From the NCBI GenBank assembly GCA_947475735.1, contig CANJLQ010000004.1, positions 160,335 to 224,334 on the forward strand: a stretch of DNA of 64,000 nt, in the 5' to 3' direction. Position 1 is the stretch's first letter, and every line of letters begins with the position of its first letter. Shown piece by piece: positions 18,710 to 28,516 of the stretch. This DNA comes from Caulobacteraceae bacterium (GTDB taxonomy: Bacteria > Pseudomonadota > Alphaproteobacteria > Caulobacterales > Caulobacteraceae). The translations under genes were made by a program, and so were the position numbers. The notes beneath the pieces are model-generated. The model saw nothing but the letters and a program-made list of their open reading frames with translations. It was not told where the DNA came from and ran no database searches.

Positions 18710-19144
18710 ATGGCGACGATCCGCACCCCGAGCATGGCGCTGCTGGCCCTCGGCCTCGCGGCCGGGCCCACCCTCGCCCAGACCCCGACCTCGCTGACGG
18801 CCGCCGAAGTCGTCGGCGACTGGACCCTGGTGGTCACGCCGGTCGAGCGAGAGGGGCTGGACATCAATTTCGAGACGCCCGACGGCGGTCCGATGGTCCT
18901 GCCGCTGACGGTCCGGGCCGGCGCGCGCGACCGCCTGACGTGCACCCTGCGGGGCGATCCGGCCCCGTGCCGACTCACGCGCGGCCGGTTCGAGGCGACC
19001 CTGCCCACCCGCTCCGGCGCGGCCCGGATGACCTTCACCCTCGGCCAGCGCAGCGGAGCGGGCCTTGCCGGCACCGCCGCCGTCCGCGTCCGCCTGCTGC
19101 CCATCGGCGGCCAGATCGGCACCGTCGCCATGACCCGCCGCTAG
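18710..19144 (+). CDS. Hypothetical secreted protein
   Basis: Signal peptide MATIRTPSMALLALGLAAGPTLAQ. Confidence 0.65.
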   Translation: MATIRTPSMALLALGLAAGPTLAQTPTSLTAAEVVGDWTLVVTPVEREGLDINFETPDGGPMVLPLTVRAGARDRLTCTLRGDPAPCRLTRGRFEATLPTRSGAARMTFTLGQRSGAGLAGTAAVRVRLLPIGGQIGTVAMTRR

Positions 19145-19182
19145 GCGCTGCATTCGCCGCTCACCTGCTGTAACGAGCGCCG

Positions 19183-20232
19183 ATGACCGACGCTGCTCCC
19201 CCCCGCCACAAACGCTCCGGCCTGTTCGCCCCCATCGGCCTGTTCCTGATCGCCCTCGGCGCCTGGTCGGTCTGGTGGTTCGTGCTGGCGGACCAGGTGG
19301 GCCAGCGGCTGGATGCCCGCATCGAGGCCCTGCGCGCCGCCGGGTGGGAGGTGGCCTGGTCCGGGCGCTCGACCACCGGCTGGCCGTTCCGCGTCCAGGT
19401 CGAGGCCGAGAATGTCCGCATCACCGCGCCTTCCGGCCACGCCCTCGCCGCTCCCGATCTGGCGGCCGAGGCCAATGCGTGGAACCCGGACAAATGGGTG
19501 CTGGTCGCCGGAGACGGCCTGGTCCTGACCCGGGCGGGCAAGGGCGACGTCGCCGTCGGCGGGCGGATCATCCGCGCCAGCGTCAGCGGCCTGACGCAGA
19601 CGTGGCCCAACATCGCCGTCGAACTGGCCGACGCCACCTTCACCGCCCACCGCGACGCCGAGGTCTTTCCGATCTCGCGGGCGGAGCGGATCGAGGCCTA
19701 TCTGCGGCCCCACCTCGCCCCCGCCGGCTCTCCCGGCGTGGAGAACAGCGTCGATGTCCTGTTCCGCCTCATCGACGCCGAGGGCCGCCCCGGCGGCCCG
19801 GTCGAGGGCATGGCCCGGAACGGCAGGCTGACGCTCCAGATCGAGGCCGTCGTGGAGGACGCCGACCGGCTCCAGGGCGCCGACGCCGCCGGGGTCTTCT
19901 CGGCCTGGACCCGCGCCGGCGGCCGCTTCACCACGGTGCGCGGGGAGGTCTCGGCGGGCGACAGCCGGGCCACCCTGTCCAGCGACGCCCTCTCGGCCCG
20001 GCCGGACGGACGGCTGGAGGGCACCCTCTCCCTCAAGGCTCAGCGGCCGATGGCGGCCATCGCGGGTCTGGCGGGCTCCCGCGACGGCGCGGTGGACCGG
20101 GCGGGCGCGGCGGGCGCCTCGGCGGCCAGCACGGTCGAGGGCGGAGAGGATGTCGACATCGCCGTCGTCTTCCGCGACGGCCGCACCTTCCTCGGCCCCT
20201 TCGCGCTGGCCCCCGCGCCCAAGCTGTTCTGA
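19183..20232 (+). CDS. DUF2125 domain-containing protein
   Basis: N-terminal TM then GWEVAWSGRSTTGWPFRVQVEAENVRI.. Confidence 0.85.
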   Translation: MTDAAPPRHKRSGLFAPIGLFLIALGAWSVWWFVLADQVGQRLDARIEALRAAGWEVAWSGRSTTGWPFRVQVEAENVRITAPSGHALAAPDLAAEANAWNPDKWVLVAGDGLVLTRAGKGDVAVGGRIIRASVSGLTQTWPNIAVELADATFTAHRDAEVFPISRAERIEAYLRPHLAPAGSPGVENSVDVLFRLIDAEGRPGGPVEGMARNGRLTLQIEAVVEDADRLQGADAAGVFSAWTRAGGRFTTVRGEVSAGDSRATLSSDALSARPDGRLEGTLSLKAQRPMAAIAGLAGSRDGAVDRAGAAGASAASTVEGGEDVDIAVVFRDGRTFLGPFALAPAPKLF

Positions 20233-20909
20233 TGCTGGACGAGCCCCCGCTCGACGCCGAACGGCTGGCGCTGGACCGCGCCGTGATCGAGGCGCTGGCC
20301 GCCCGCATCGCCGCCGGTCCAAACAGCCGCGCCGACGCCCGGGCGCTGGCACTGCGCGAGGCGCTGCGCGGGGCCGACCCCCTGGGCGCCCGGATTCTGC
20401 CGGCCGTCCACGGCCGGATGGAGGTCGCGGGCGGTCGCCGCTTCGTGACCTCGGGCCCGCTCTCGGCCGTGCTGGCCGCCGATCGCTGGGGGACCGCCAC
20501 CCCCGTGGCCGAGGCGGAGACGGCGCTGGGCCGGGTCGACCCGTCCGTGTCCGCCCTCATCGATCTGGGTGATCGGCCCTGGTGGGGTCGGCTGCTGGCC
20601 CGGCCCGACCTGCGCGTGGTCGAGGCCCTGCCGGACGACCGCGCCGGCCTGCCCCGCGCCCTGCTGATCTCCCATGAACCGTCCGGGCCTACCGGCGACG
20701 ACCGCACCTTCTGGGTCACCGACAGCGGACTGCCCGACGCCCGCATCCGGGCCGACCTGTCCGCCCTGGGCCTGGCCGCGATCCCGATGACGCAGGCGGG
20801 CGGGTTGAAGCTCTACGCCATCGCGGGCTATGTGCAGCCCGAGGACGGGCGGCTGCATCAGGCGCCCGGCGCGCTGTCCGGCGTCATCGGCTCAGCCCCC
20901 GTCTACTGA
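20232..20909 (+). CDS. Chorismate mutase-like / ACT-region protein adjacent to hisC
   Basis: AERLALDRAVIEALAARIAAGPNSRADARALALREALRG resembles an AroQ helix; adjacency to an aromatic/His aminotransferase. Confidence 0.5.
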   Translation: MLDEPPLDAERLALDRAVIEALAARIAAGPNSRADARALALREALRGADPLGARILPAVHGRMEVAGGRRFVTSGPLSAVLAADRWGTATPVAEAETALGRVDPSVSALIDLGDRPWWGRLLARPDLRVVEALPDDRAGLPRALLISHEPSGPTGDDRTFWVTDSGLPDARIRADLSALGLAAIPMTQAGGLKLYAIAGYVQPEDGRLHQAPGALSGVIGSAPVY

Positions 20910-20919
20910 GAAAGCCCCT

Positions 20920-22014
20920 ATGACCCAGGTCGCCCCCCAGCCGAAGCCCGGCATCCTCGACATCGCCCCCTACGTCGGCGGCAAGTCCTCGTTGGCCGGC
21001 ATCGCCGAGCCGATGAAGCTGTCGTCCAACGAGAACATGCTGGGCGCCGGTGCCAAGGCCCGCGCGGCCTATGAGGCGGCGATCGGGAACATCCACATCT
21101 ATCCCGACGGGCGGGCCAACAAGCTGCGGGCCGCCGTCGCCGAGCATCACGGCCTGGAGCCCGATCGCCTGATCTTCGGCAATGGCTCGGACGAGGTCTT
21201 CGCCCTGCTGAACCAGACCTATCTGACGGCGGGCGACAACATCGTGACCGGCCAGTATGGCTTCCTCGCCTATCGCATCTCCGCGCTCGGCTGCGAGGCC
21301 GAGGTCAAGCTGGCACCCGAGCCCGGCTACAAGGCCGAGGTCGACGCCCTGTTGGCCCAGGTCGATGAGCGGACCAAGATCGTCTACGTCTCCAATCCGT
21401 CCAACCCGACCGGCAGCTGGAATTCCGGCGAGGAGATCCGCCGCCTGCGCGAGGCCCTGCCGGCCCACATCCTGCTGGTCATCGACGAGGCCTATGCCGA
21501 ATACGTCACCGAGCCGGACTGGGAGACGGCCTTCCCCCTGGCGCGCGAGGCGACCAACGTCGTCGTGACCCGCACCTTCTCCAAGATCCACGGCCTGGGC
21601 GGCCTTCGCATCGGCTTCGGCTATGCGCCGCTGGCGGTGGCCGAGGCCATCGACCGCATCCGCCTGCCCTTCAACGTCTCGGTCCCCGGCATCGAGGCGG
21701 CCACGGCGGCCCTGGCCGACGAGGCCCACCAGAAGGCCTCGCGCGACCTGATCCAGACCTGGCGACCACGCCTGACCCAGGCCATCCGCGGCTTCGGCTT
21801 CGAGGTCCTGCCCAGCGCCGGCAACTTCATCCTGGTGCTGTTCAAAGACGCGAAGCGGACGGCCGCCGCGGCGAACGATTATCTGAACTCAAAGGGCATC
21901 ATCGTCCGCGCCGTCGGCGGCTATGGCATCCACGACGGCCTGCGCATCACCGTCGGCACCGAGGACCAGAACCGCGCCGTCATCGACGCGCTCAGCGAGT
22001 TCGCCGCCAGCTGA
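20920..22014 (+). CDS. hisC: Histidinol-phosphate/aromatic aminotransferase
   Basis: LSSNENMLGA..IYPDGRANKLRAAVAEHHGL..SNPSNPTGSW..VVTRTFSKIHGLGGLRIGFGYA. Confidence 0.93.
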   Translation: MTQVAPQPKPGILDIAPYVGGKSSLAGIAEPMKLSSNENMLGAGAKARAAYEAAIGNIHIYPDGRANKLRAAVAEHHGLEPDRLIFGNGSDEVFALLNQTYLTAGDNIVTGQYGFLAYRISALGCEAEVKLAPEPGYKAEVDALLAQVDERTKIVYVSNPSNPTGSWNSGEEIRRLREALPAHILLVIDEAYAEYVTEPDWETAFPLAREATNVVVTRTFSKIHGLGGLRIGFGYAPLAVAEAIDRIRLPFNVSVPGIEAATAALADEAHQKASRDLIQTWRPRLTQAIRGFGFEVLPSAGNFILVLFKDAKRTAAAANDYLNSKGIIVRAVGGYGIHDGLRITVGTEDQNRAVIDALSEFAAS

Positions 22015-22050
22015 CGGCGCGGTCCCGGCCAGGACCGCACCGTCGCAGGA

Positions 22051-22794
22051 TCAGCGCCCCGCCGGCAGTTGAAGCCCGTGTCCATCCGGCGTGCTGTCGC
22101 TGACCGTGCCGATGGTCGAGGCGGGCCAGTGGGCCTGGATGATGCCCATCATGCCCCGGCCGTACCGGGGATCGGCGAAGTCCTTGCCCAGGTCGGTCAG
22201 GATCGACAGCCAGCCGCCCGTCACCGCCCCGGCGTCCCGCATCCGCTGGATCGCGTCGGCCTCGGCCATCGGGCTGTTGGAGCCCGAGACGTCGGTGATG
22301 ACGTAGACCTTGTAGCCGGCCCTCAGCAGGTCGAGCGTGGTGTGAAGCGTGCAGTTGTCGATCGAGATGCCCCCGATCACAACGGTCTTGCGGCCCGTCG
22401 AGGCCAGGTAGGCCGCGACTGCGGGCGTATAGCCCGACACCTGGGTCCGGTTGAAGCGGTGGATATCATGGGTCACGTGCTCGGCGACCTCAGGCAGGAA
22501 GGTGCCGTAGTAGTCGTTCTCCTCGCCCAGCACGACCGTCGGCACCTGGAACAGCGGATTGAACTTGGCGAAGGCCGTGATGTTGTTGCGGAATTGCCCC
22601 CGCGGGATGGTGTTGATCAGATTGTCCAGGCCGGTGACGTAGTCGACATAGATCAGCACCGTGTCGTCGACCGCCGGACTTGCGAGCGCGGCTGGGGCCG
22701 TGCTGTTCTGGGTTGTGGAGTTCTGTGCGTGCGTGACCGTCGCGGCCGAGGTCAGCAGCAGAGCGGCGGCAAGGGCGAGCAATGATGGACGCAT
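22051..22794 (-). CDS. Exported isochorismatase-family hydrolase (YcaC-like)
   Basis: Signal peptide; VLIYVDYVTGLDN..VVIGGISIDNCTLHTTLDLLRAGYKVYVITDVSGS. Confidence 0.88.
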   Translation of the reverse strand: MRPSLLALAAALLLTSAATVTHAQNSTTQNSTAPAALASPAVDDTVLIYVDYVTGLDNLINTIPRGQFRNNITAFAKFNPLFQVPTVVLGEENDYYGTFLPEVAEHVTHDIHRFNRTQVSGYTPAVAAYLASTGRKTVVIGGISIDNCTLHTTLDLLRAGYKVYVITDVSGSNSPMAEADAIQRMRDAGAVTGGWLSILTDLGKDFADPRYGRGMMGIIQAHWPASTIGTVSDSTPDGHGLQLPAGR

Positions 22795-23693
22795 CTTCGG
22801 TATCCCCGGTGAACGACCCGTCGAGCGGGCGCGGGACCGTCCCCCAAAGCGTCGGTTCACGCGCGCCCGATCCTGCTTGGACCCGGCTGGATGTTGCTGG
22901 ATTGGGCGACGGGACCACGCTGAGCCGCCTGACCCGTCCCACCGGCCCCGTCACCGTCGGCCGAGGCGAGGCCATGGCGCTGGCGGTTCGGATCAATCTG
23001 ATCGCGCGCGAACGGTCGATGGATCGGCCCGACCCCGCCCGACTGAAGATCTGTCTGGCTCCCGACTACTACACCCTGGCTCCGGCGGGCGGAGAGGCCG
23101 TGCTGGCGGCCCACGCCGCGCAGGAGATCCTGCTGCTGAACGTGGGCATCGAGACGTTCATGAACCTCGGCATCGTCGATGAGGGCTGCCCCCTGGCTCC
23201 GCTGCGGGGCAGGGTCCTGGTCGATCCGGTCATCACCGGCCTGGTCGAGCAGCTGGCCAATCCGGCGTCGGCGGATGACGCCGATCTGAACGCCAGCATC
23301 CTGCGCACCCTGGTCCTGACGCTGGTGCGCACGGCGCGGACGCGGTCGGGCGACGCCCTGCGTGGCGGCCTGACGGCGCGGCAGCTGGGAGCCCTGCGCG
23401 AGCATGTTGAGGCCGGCCTGCACAGACCCCTTCGCACCTCCGAGCTGGCGCGGATCGCCGGCCTGTCGCCCTTCCACTTCTCGCGCGCCTTCAAGGCCTC
23501 GATGGGCGCTCCGCCGGGAGAGTGGATCCGCCTGCGTCGCCTGACGGTGGCGGGAAAGTTGCTGCAGAACACGCGACAGCCCATCACCGACGTCGCCGCC
23601 GCCGTGGGCTATGAGAGCCCGAGCCGCTTCGCCCGCGCCTTTCGCGCGGCGACGGGCCTGAGCCCCAGCCGCTATCGCCGGTCGGCCGCCTGA
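22782..23693 (+). CDS. AraC family transcriptional regulator (start uncertain)
   Basis: C-terminal LRTSELARIAGLSPFHFSRAFKASMGAPPGEWIRLRRL..ITDVAAAVGYESPSRFARAFRAATGLSPSRYRR. Confidence 0.88.
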   Translation: MMDASSVSPVNDPSSGRGTVPQSVGSRAPDPAWTRLDVAGLGDGTTLSRLTRPTGPVTVGRGEAMALAVRINLIARERSMDRPDPARLKICLAPDYYTLAPAGGEAVLAAHAAQEILLLNVGIETFMNLGIVDEGCPLAPLRGRVLVDPVITGLVEQLANPASADDADLNASILRTLVLTLVRTARTRSGDALRGGLTARQLGALREHVEAGLHRPLRTSELARIAGLSPFHFSRAFKASMGAPPGEWIRLRRLTVAGKLLQNTRQPITDVAAAVGYESPSRFARAFRAATGLSPSRYRRSAA

Positions 23694-24391
23694 ATCAGGG
23701 CGTCGGACGCCGTCTCGATCCGCCGCTCCAGCTCCTCCATGAAGGGCCCGCGCTTCAGGTCGGCCTCGATCGGCGGCAGGAACTCATAGACGGCGACGCC
23801 CGGATGGCGCTGGAATCCGTGCGCGGGCCAGAACAGCCCGGCGTTGGTCGCCACCGGCGTGCAGGGTCGGGCCAGGTCGCGGTACAGGGCCGCGACGCCG
23901 GGCTTGTAGTCGGGCACGGAGCCGATCGGCGCGCGGGTGCCCTCCGGGAAGATGAAGATGGGCCGGCCGTCGGCCATCCTCTCGCGCCCCTCGCGCACCA
24001 TGGTCTTCAGCGCCTTGGCGGCCGCCTCGCGATCGACCACGATCATGTCCGTCTTCAGCGCGAACCAGCCGAAGAAGGGCAGGACGGCCAGCTCCTTCTT
24101 CATCACCAGGCAGGGGTCGCCCAGCACGACGAAGGGGATGATCACGTCCAGCATGCCCTGGTGCTTGGAGGCGATCAGGGCCGCGCCGACGGGGCGGTGC
24201 TCCAGCCCCCGGAACTCGACCTTGAGACCCACGATCCATCTCAGGCCGAACAGGACGCAGCGCGCCCAGGCCTTGCACACCCCCATCGCAAAGCGGTGCG
24301 GCAGCAGCAGCGCGGGCGACAGCACGACGGCATAGAGCACCATCGAGCCGTACAGCCAGACGACGAAGACCAGGGACCGCAGGGTGGTCAA
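23672..24391 (-). CDS. 1-acyl-sn-glycerol-3-phosphate acyltransferase (PlsC-like; TTG start proposed)
   Basis: ALIASKHQGMLDVIIPF (HX4D-like), IFIFPEGTRAPIGS; TTGA overlap with upstream ydcF-like gene. Confidence 0.88.
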   Translation of the reverse strand: MTTLRSLVFVVWLYGSMVLYAVVLSPALLLPHRFAMGVCKAWARCVLFGLRWIVGLKVEFRGLEHRPVGAALIASKHQGMLDVIIPFVVLGDPCLVMKKELAVLPFFGWFALKTDMIVVDREAAAKALKTMVREGRERMADGRPIFIFPEGTRAPIGSVPDYKPGVAALYRDLARPCTPVATNAGLFWPAHGFQRHPGVAVYEFLPPIEADLKRGPFMEELERRIETASDALIQAADRR

Positions 24392-25026
24392 GACGCGGGC
24401 GCCTCGACGGGCGTGTCGCTCGCCGGTTCGGCCTCGGCGCCCTCGCCGGTGATCCTGTCCAGGGTCACCCGGCCCAGAACGGCGAGGTACTTCATGTATT
24501 CCAGCGTCATCCGCCGCGCCGTCACCGCCGCCCGCCACCAGCGCGAATTGTCCAGCGAGGGCGTCTCGACGGCATAGGGCGTCAGTTCGACGCCCGGCGC
24601 GGCGCTGCGGATCTCCATCAGGGAGCGCGGCATATGGTAGTCCGATGTCACCACGATCAAGCTGTCGTAGCCCTTGGACCGGGTCCATGCGGCGATCTCG
24701 GCGGCGTTGCCGGTGGTGGTCTCGGCCTCGAAGCCCAGGTCGACGCAGCAGTTGAACATGCGGCTGGAGCCCGGCGTCAGCTCGCGGAGTTCCTGGCGCC
24801 GGACCTCGGGGTTGACCCCCGAAATCAGGACCCGCTCGCCCTTGTCCTGTTCCAGCAGACGGATGGCGGCATTGACCCGTTCCGCCGACGGCCCGGTCAG
24901 GGCCACGATGGCGTCGGCGCGCTCCGGCTCGGGCGTCGGCGTGAACCCGCGCACCCGCTCGGCGAAGGCGAACAGCCCCACCAGCCAGATCAGGGCCACG
25001 ATCCCCACAAGCGCCAGAAACTTCAT
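24388..25026 (-). CDS. YdcF family (DUF218) protein
   Basis: ADAIVALTGPSAERVNAAIRLLEQDKGERVLISGV..SLIVVTSDYHMPRSLMEIR. Confidence 0.9.
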   Translation of the reverse strand: MKFLALVGIVALIWLVGLFAFAERVRGFTPTPEPERADAIVALTGPSAERVNAAIRLLEQDKGERVLISGVNPEVRRQELRELTPGSSRMFNCCVDLGFEAETTTGNAAEIAAWTRSKGYDSLIVVTSDYHMPRSLMEIRSAAPGVELTPYAVETPSLDNSRWWRAAVTARRMTLEYMKYLAVLGRVTLDRITGEGAEAEPASDTPVEAPAS

Positions 25027-25035
25027 CGTTTCTCC

Positions 25036-25971
25036 CTATCCGGCGGACGCGGGCGCGCCAAGCCGGAGAAGCGCCCGCCCCGCCGCCAGCCGCGCCGAGA
25101 CAAGCGCCACCGTAGCCGCCACGAGCGGGGTTGGCGAGAGGATCAACAGATCACTCCAGGCCAGTGGCAGGGCCGGGCTGAGCCCCTCCCCTCCACCCAG
25201 GAACCGGACCCCTCCCGCCAGCAACAAGGCCAGGCCGGTTCCGACCGCCCCGCCGGTCAGGGCCAGAAGCGCGAACCGCCGCTGGAACAGCCAGGCGACG
25301 GCCCCGTCGGTGGCGCCCGACAGGGTCAGGGTCTCGATCACCGACCGACGCGCCTCCACCCCCGCCCTCACCGCCTGGACGATCGCAGCGCCGGTCGCCC
25401 CGGCCACCGCCAGGAACGCCGCCAGTGCCAGCAGGGTCACGGTCCCGGCCGACCGCTCCACCTCGCCGCGCCACAGGCTGTGGTCGTCCACGGTCGCGTC
25501 GATGCCCGCCTCGGCCAGGGCCCGGCCCAGCACAAGGGCGCTCGCAGGCGCGTCCGGGTCCAGCCGCACGGTCACCAGATGCGGGAGGGGCAAGTCCGCC
25601 AGCGCCGCCTCGCCCATCCAGGGCCGCAGCAGCCGCTCGGCCGTCGCCCGGTCCATGGCCGCCGCCTCCTCGACGCCCGAAACGCCCGCCAGGGTCTCGG
25701 CCGCCCGCGCCGCCGCCGCGTCGCCGGTCTCGCCCACGCCCGGCCGGACCTGCACCGTGGCCTCGCCCCTCAGTTCCCGGGCCCACCCGCCTGCCGCCCG
25801 CTCGGCCGACAGGGCTCCCAGCCCCGCCAGGCAGGCGACGAAGCACAGCACCGCGATCACCCCCGCCAGCCACCGCTCGCCCGCCCCGTCGCGCGGCAGC
25901 AGATCGCGCTCCGGCCGCGCGGCCCGCGTTTCGGCCATCGCGGGGCCAAACAGGTTCGACCAGCGGATCAT
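25036..25971 (-). CDS. ftsX: Cell division protein FtsX
   Basis: Four-TM permease overlapping ftsE by 4 nt. Confidence 0.9.
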   Translation of the reverse strand: MIRWSNLFGPAMAETRAARPERDLLPRDGAGERWLAGVIAVLCFVACLAGLGALSAERAAGGWARELRGEATVQVRPGVGETGDAAAARAAETLAGVSGVEEAAAMDRATAERLLRPWMGEAALADLPLPHLVTVRLDPDAPASALVLGRALAEAGIDATVDDHSLWRGEVERSAGTVTLLALAAFLAVAGATGAAIVQAVRAGVEARRSVIETLTLSGATDGAVAWLFQRRFALLALTGGAVGTGLALLLAGGVRFLGGGEGLSPALPLAWSDLLILSPTPLVAATVALVSARLAAGRALLRLGAPASAG

Positions 25972-26690
25972 GCCGCCGCCGTCGCCGGAGCGGGGGCCAG
26001 CCGCCCGTCGTTCAGCCTCAGCAGCCGCGCGCCCGACCGCCGCGCCAGGGCCTCGTCATGGCTGGCGATCAGGACGGTCGTCCCCTGGCGGTTCAGCGAC
26101 TGGAACAGCTTCAGCAGCCGCTCGGCCATGACGGGATCGACGCTGCCGGTCGGCTCATCGGCCAGGATCAGATCAGGGCGGCTCATGACCGCGCGGGCGA
26201 TGGCCAGGCGCTGCTTCTCGCCGCCCGACAGCGCCGTCGGCCGGTCGCCGATCCGGTCGCCGAGGCCCACCCAGGCCAGCATCTCCTCCACGTCCGCGCC
26301 GTAGTCGGCCGGCTTGGAGCCCCGCAGCCGCAGAGGCAGGGCGGCGTTGTCGAAGACGCTCAGATGGTCCAGCAGCCGGAAGTCCTGGAAGATCACCCCC
26401 ATCCGCCGTCGAAAGCCCGGACGGTCACGGGCGGTGACCGTCGTCGCGTCCTCGCCGAACAGGGCGATTCGGCCCTCGCTGGGCCGTTCGGACAGGGTCA
26501 GAAGCCGCAGCAGGGTCGACTTCCCCGAGCCGGACGCCCCGGTAAGGAAGTGGAAAGAGCCCGCAGGCAGAATCAGGGAGATGTCCCGCAGCACGCCGGG
26601 CCGTTCCGCATAGCCGAATCCCACCCCCGTCAGGCGGACGGTCTCGGGCGTAGGCGCGGGATCGGCGGCCGGGCGGCGCGGTCGGGGCAT
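25968..26690 (-). CDS. ftsE: Cell division ATP-binding protein FtsE
   Basis: LTGASGSGKSTLLRLL Walker A, LSGGEKQRLAIARAVMSRPDLILADEPTGSVD. Confidence 0.93.
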   Translation of the reverse strand: MPRPRRPAADPAPTPETVRLTGVGFGYAERPGVLRDISLILPAGSFHFLTGASGSGKSTLLRLLTLSERPSEGRIALFGEDATTVTARDRPGFRRRMGVIFQDFRLLDHLSVFDNAALPLRLRGSKPADYGADVEEMLAWVGLGDRIGDRPTALSGGEKQRLAIARAVMSRPDLILADEPTGSVDPVMAERLLKLFQSLNRQGTTVLIASHDEALARRSGARLLRLNDGRLAPAPATAAA

Positions 26691-26786
26691 CGGCGTATGT
26701 TCGTCAGGGCGTATGTTGATGAGTCATGGTGCGGCGACGCACCGAGGGGAGGGGGCCGAGGGATCGGCCTCACGAAGTCAGCGATC

Positions 26787-27707
26787 ATGATACTGACCTG
26801 CCCGTCCTGCGCCACCAGCTATTTCGCGCCCGACGACGCCATTCCAGCGGGGGGTCGCAAGGTGCGCTGCCAGTCCTGCGCCCACATCTGGCATGCGACG
26901 GCCGACGAGCCCCTGACGCTCAGCGCCGCCGCCGCGCCCGTGCCGGTACCGGCCGCCGCGCCGCCGGTCCGCGCCGGGACGGAGGACGCTCCGCCCGTCG
27001 CGCCGGAGACCCCGGCCCCCGAACTGCCCAAGGCCTTCCGCGCCCGCGCCGAGCAGCAGCGCCGCATCCGCCGCGCCGCGACCCACGGGGCCGTCTGGGC
27101 CGGCCTGGCCAGCGTCTTCGTCGGCATCCTGGCCGGGGGCTGGCTGTTCCGGGTCGAGGTCGTCGACCTGTGGCCCCGCGCCGCCGCCGCCTATGCCATG
27201 GTCGGCACCCCGGTGAACCCGACCGGCCTGGAATTCGAGGCCGTCAGCGCCAAGGCCATGCACGACCGTCCGGACATGGTCATGGTGTCCGGCGCGCTCA
27301 GGAACGTGCGCGGCCGCGAGGTGCAGCCGCCGCCCGTGCGCGTCGCCCTGCTGGACGACCACGGGGCCGAGATCGGTCACGCCGTCATCACCCTGGACGG
27401 CGCGCCCGTCCTGCCCGGCGGGGTCCAGGGCTTCGCCGCCCTGATCCGCGACCCGGCCGCCAAGGGCGTCGACGTCGGCCTGCATTTCGTCGGCACCACC
27501 CCCGCGCCCCATGCGGCGGCCACCGCTTCGCATGGCGAGGACCATGGCGAGACCTCCCCTGCCGGCCACGACCGCCCCCTGCCCGCCGCCGACGACCACG
27601 GCCTTCGCCCGGCCATCATCGAGGCTGCGCCCACCATCCACGCCGAACCGATCGACGCCCAGCCGATCGCGGACACCACCCACGCGGCCGAAGCCGCGCA
27701 CCACTGA
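26787..27707 (+). CDS. Zinc-ribbon (MJ0042-type) / DUF3426 domain protein
   Basis: MILTCPSCATSYFAPDDAIPAGGRKVRCQSCAHIWHA; single TM; divergent from ftsE. Confidence 0.88.
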   Translation: MILTCPSCATSYFAPDDAIPAGGRKVRCQSCAHIWHATADEPLTLSAAAAPVPVPAAAPPVRAGTEDAPPVAPETPAPELPKAFRARAEQQRRIRRAATHGAVWAGLASVFVGILAGGWLFRVEVVDLWPRAAAAYAMVGTPVNPTGLEFEAVSAKAMHDRPDMVMVSGALRNVRGREVQPPPVRVALLDDHGAEIGHAVITLDGAPVLPGGVQGFAALIRDPAAKGVDVGLHFVGTTPAPHAAATASHGEDHGETSPAGHDRPLPAADDHGLRPAIIEAAPTIHAEPIDAQPIADTTHAAEAAHH

Positions 27708-27724
27708 TCCGATCGAAACTCTGA

Positions 27725-27927
27725 TTGTCATCCCGGCCGCAGCGAAGCGGAGAGCCGGGACGAGTACGCGCTTGTCACAAGCGGCCCGGCCACGGAGCCG
27801 GGCCAATGCCCGCTGTTCGAGCAAGGCGAACCGTTCTCCCGGCTCGTCCCTGCGGGCCGTCCGGGAGCGAGATCGGTGGTGCCCACGCGTCCCGGCTCTT
27901 CGCTTCGCTTCGGCCGGGATGACAAGG
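27725..27927. repeat. ~200-bp intergenic palindromic repeat, second copy
   Basis: ATTGTCATCCCGGCCGCAGCGAAGCGGAGAGCCGGGACG...CGTCCCGGCTCTTCGCTTCGCTTCGGCCGGGATGACAAGGATT. Confidence 0.85.
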
Positions 27928-27976
27928 ATTCACGCCCCTATCGACAGCTGGGTCGCCAAGACGCTATCCGCCACCC

Positions 27977-28510
27977 ATGGCTGAAGCTCCCCCCTCGCCG
28001 ATCGTCCTGCTGCCCGAGGCCGAGGTCGCCCGCGTCGTCGGCGACCTCGCAGCCCGGATCGCGCCTGTGATCGACGACGAGACGGTGGCGGTGGTGCTGC
28101 TGACCGGGGGACTGTGGTTCGCCGCCGACCTGACGCGCGCCCTGTCGCGGATTGGCCGCAACGTCCGCTTCGACGCCCTGTGGCTGGCCTCCTATGGCGA
28201 CGAGACCACCAGCCGGGGCCGGATCGACGTCTACGCCCCGTTCCAGCGCTCGCTTGAGGGCCGCAGGGTGCTGATCCTCGACGACGTGTTCGACACCGGC
28301 CTGTCTCTGGCCGAGGCCGTGCGTCTGGCGAAGGCGGCGGGGGCGTCCGAAGTCCTGACCTGCGTCTTCGCGCGGAAGCCCTGGCCCCTGCCCCGCGCAC
28401 CCGAGCCCGACTTCGTCGGCTGGGAGGCGCCAAACCGGTTCCTGGTGGGATATGGCCTGGACCACGCGGGAACGATGCGCGGCCTGCCGGACATCTGCGC
28501 GCTGGACTGA
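27977..28510 (+). CDS. Hypoxanthine phosphoribosyltransferase family protein
   Basis: VLILDDVFDTGLSLAEAVRLAKAAGASEVLTCVFARK PRPP motif. Confidence 0.88.
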   Translation: MAEAPPSPIVLLPEAEVARVVGDLAARIAPVIDDETVAVVLLTGGLWFAADLTRALSRIGRNVRFDALWLASYGDETTSRGRIDVYAPFQRSLEGRRVLILDDVFDTGLSLAEAVRLAKAAGASEVLTCVFARKPWPLPRAPEPDFVGWEAPNRFLVGYGLDHAGTMRGLPDICALD

Positions 28511-28516
28511 GCCGGC

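Noticed and set aside
24634-26304. 556-aa plus-strand ORF opposite ydcF/ftsX/ftsE
   Set aside because: Spans three genes on the other strand; Arg/Gln/Gly-rich shadow ORF.
27725-27925. Small ORFs MSSRPQRSGEPGR.. and MSSRPKRSEEPGR.. on both strands
   Set aside because: Lie wholly inside the intergenic palindromic repeat; known kind of spurious repeat-derived ORF.
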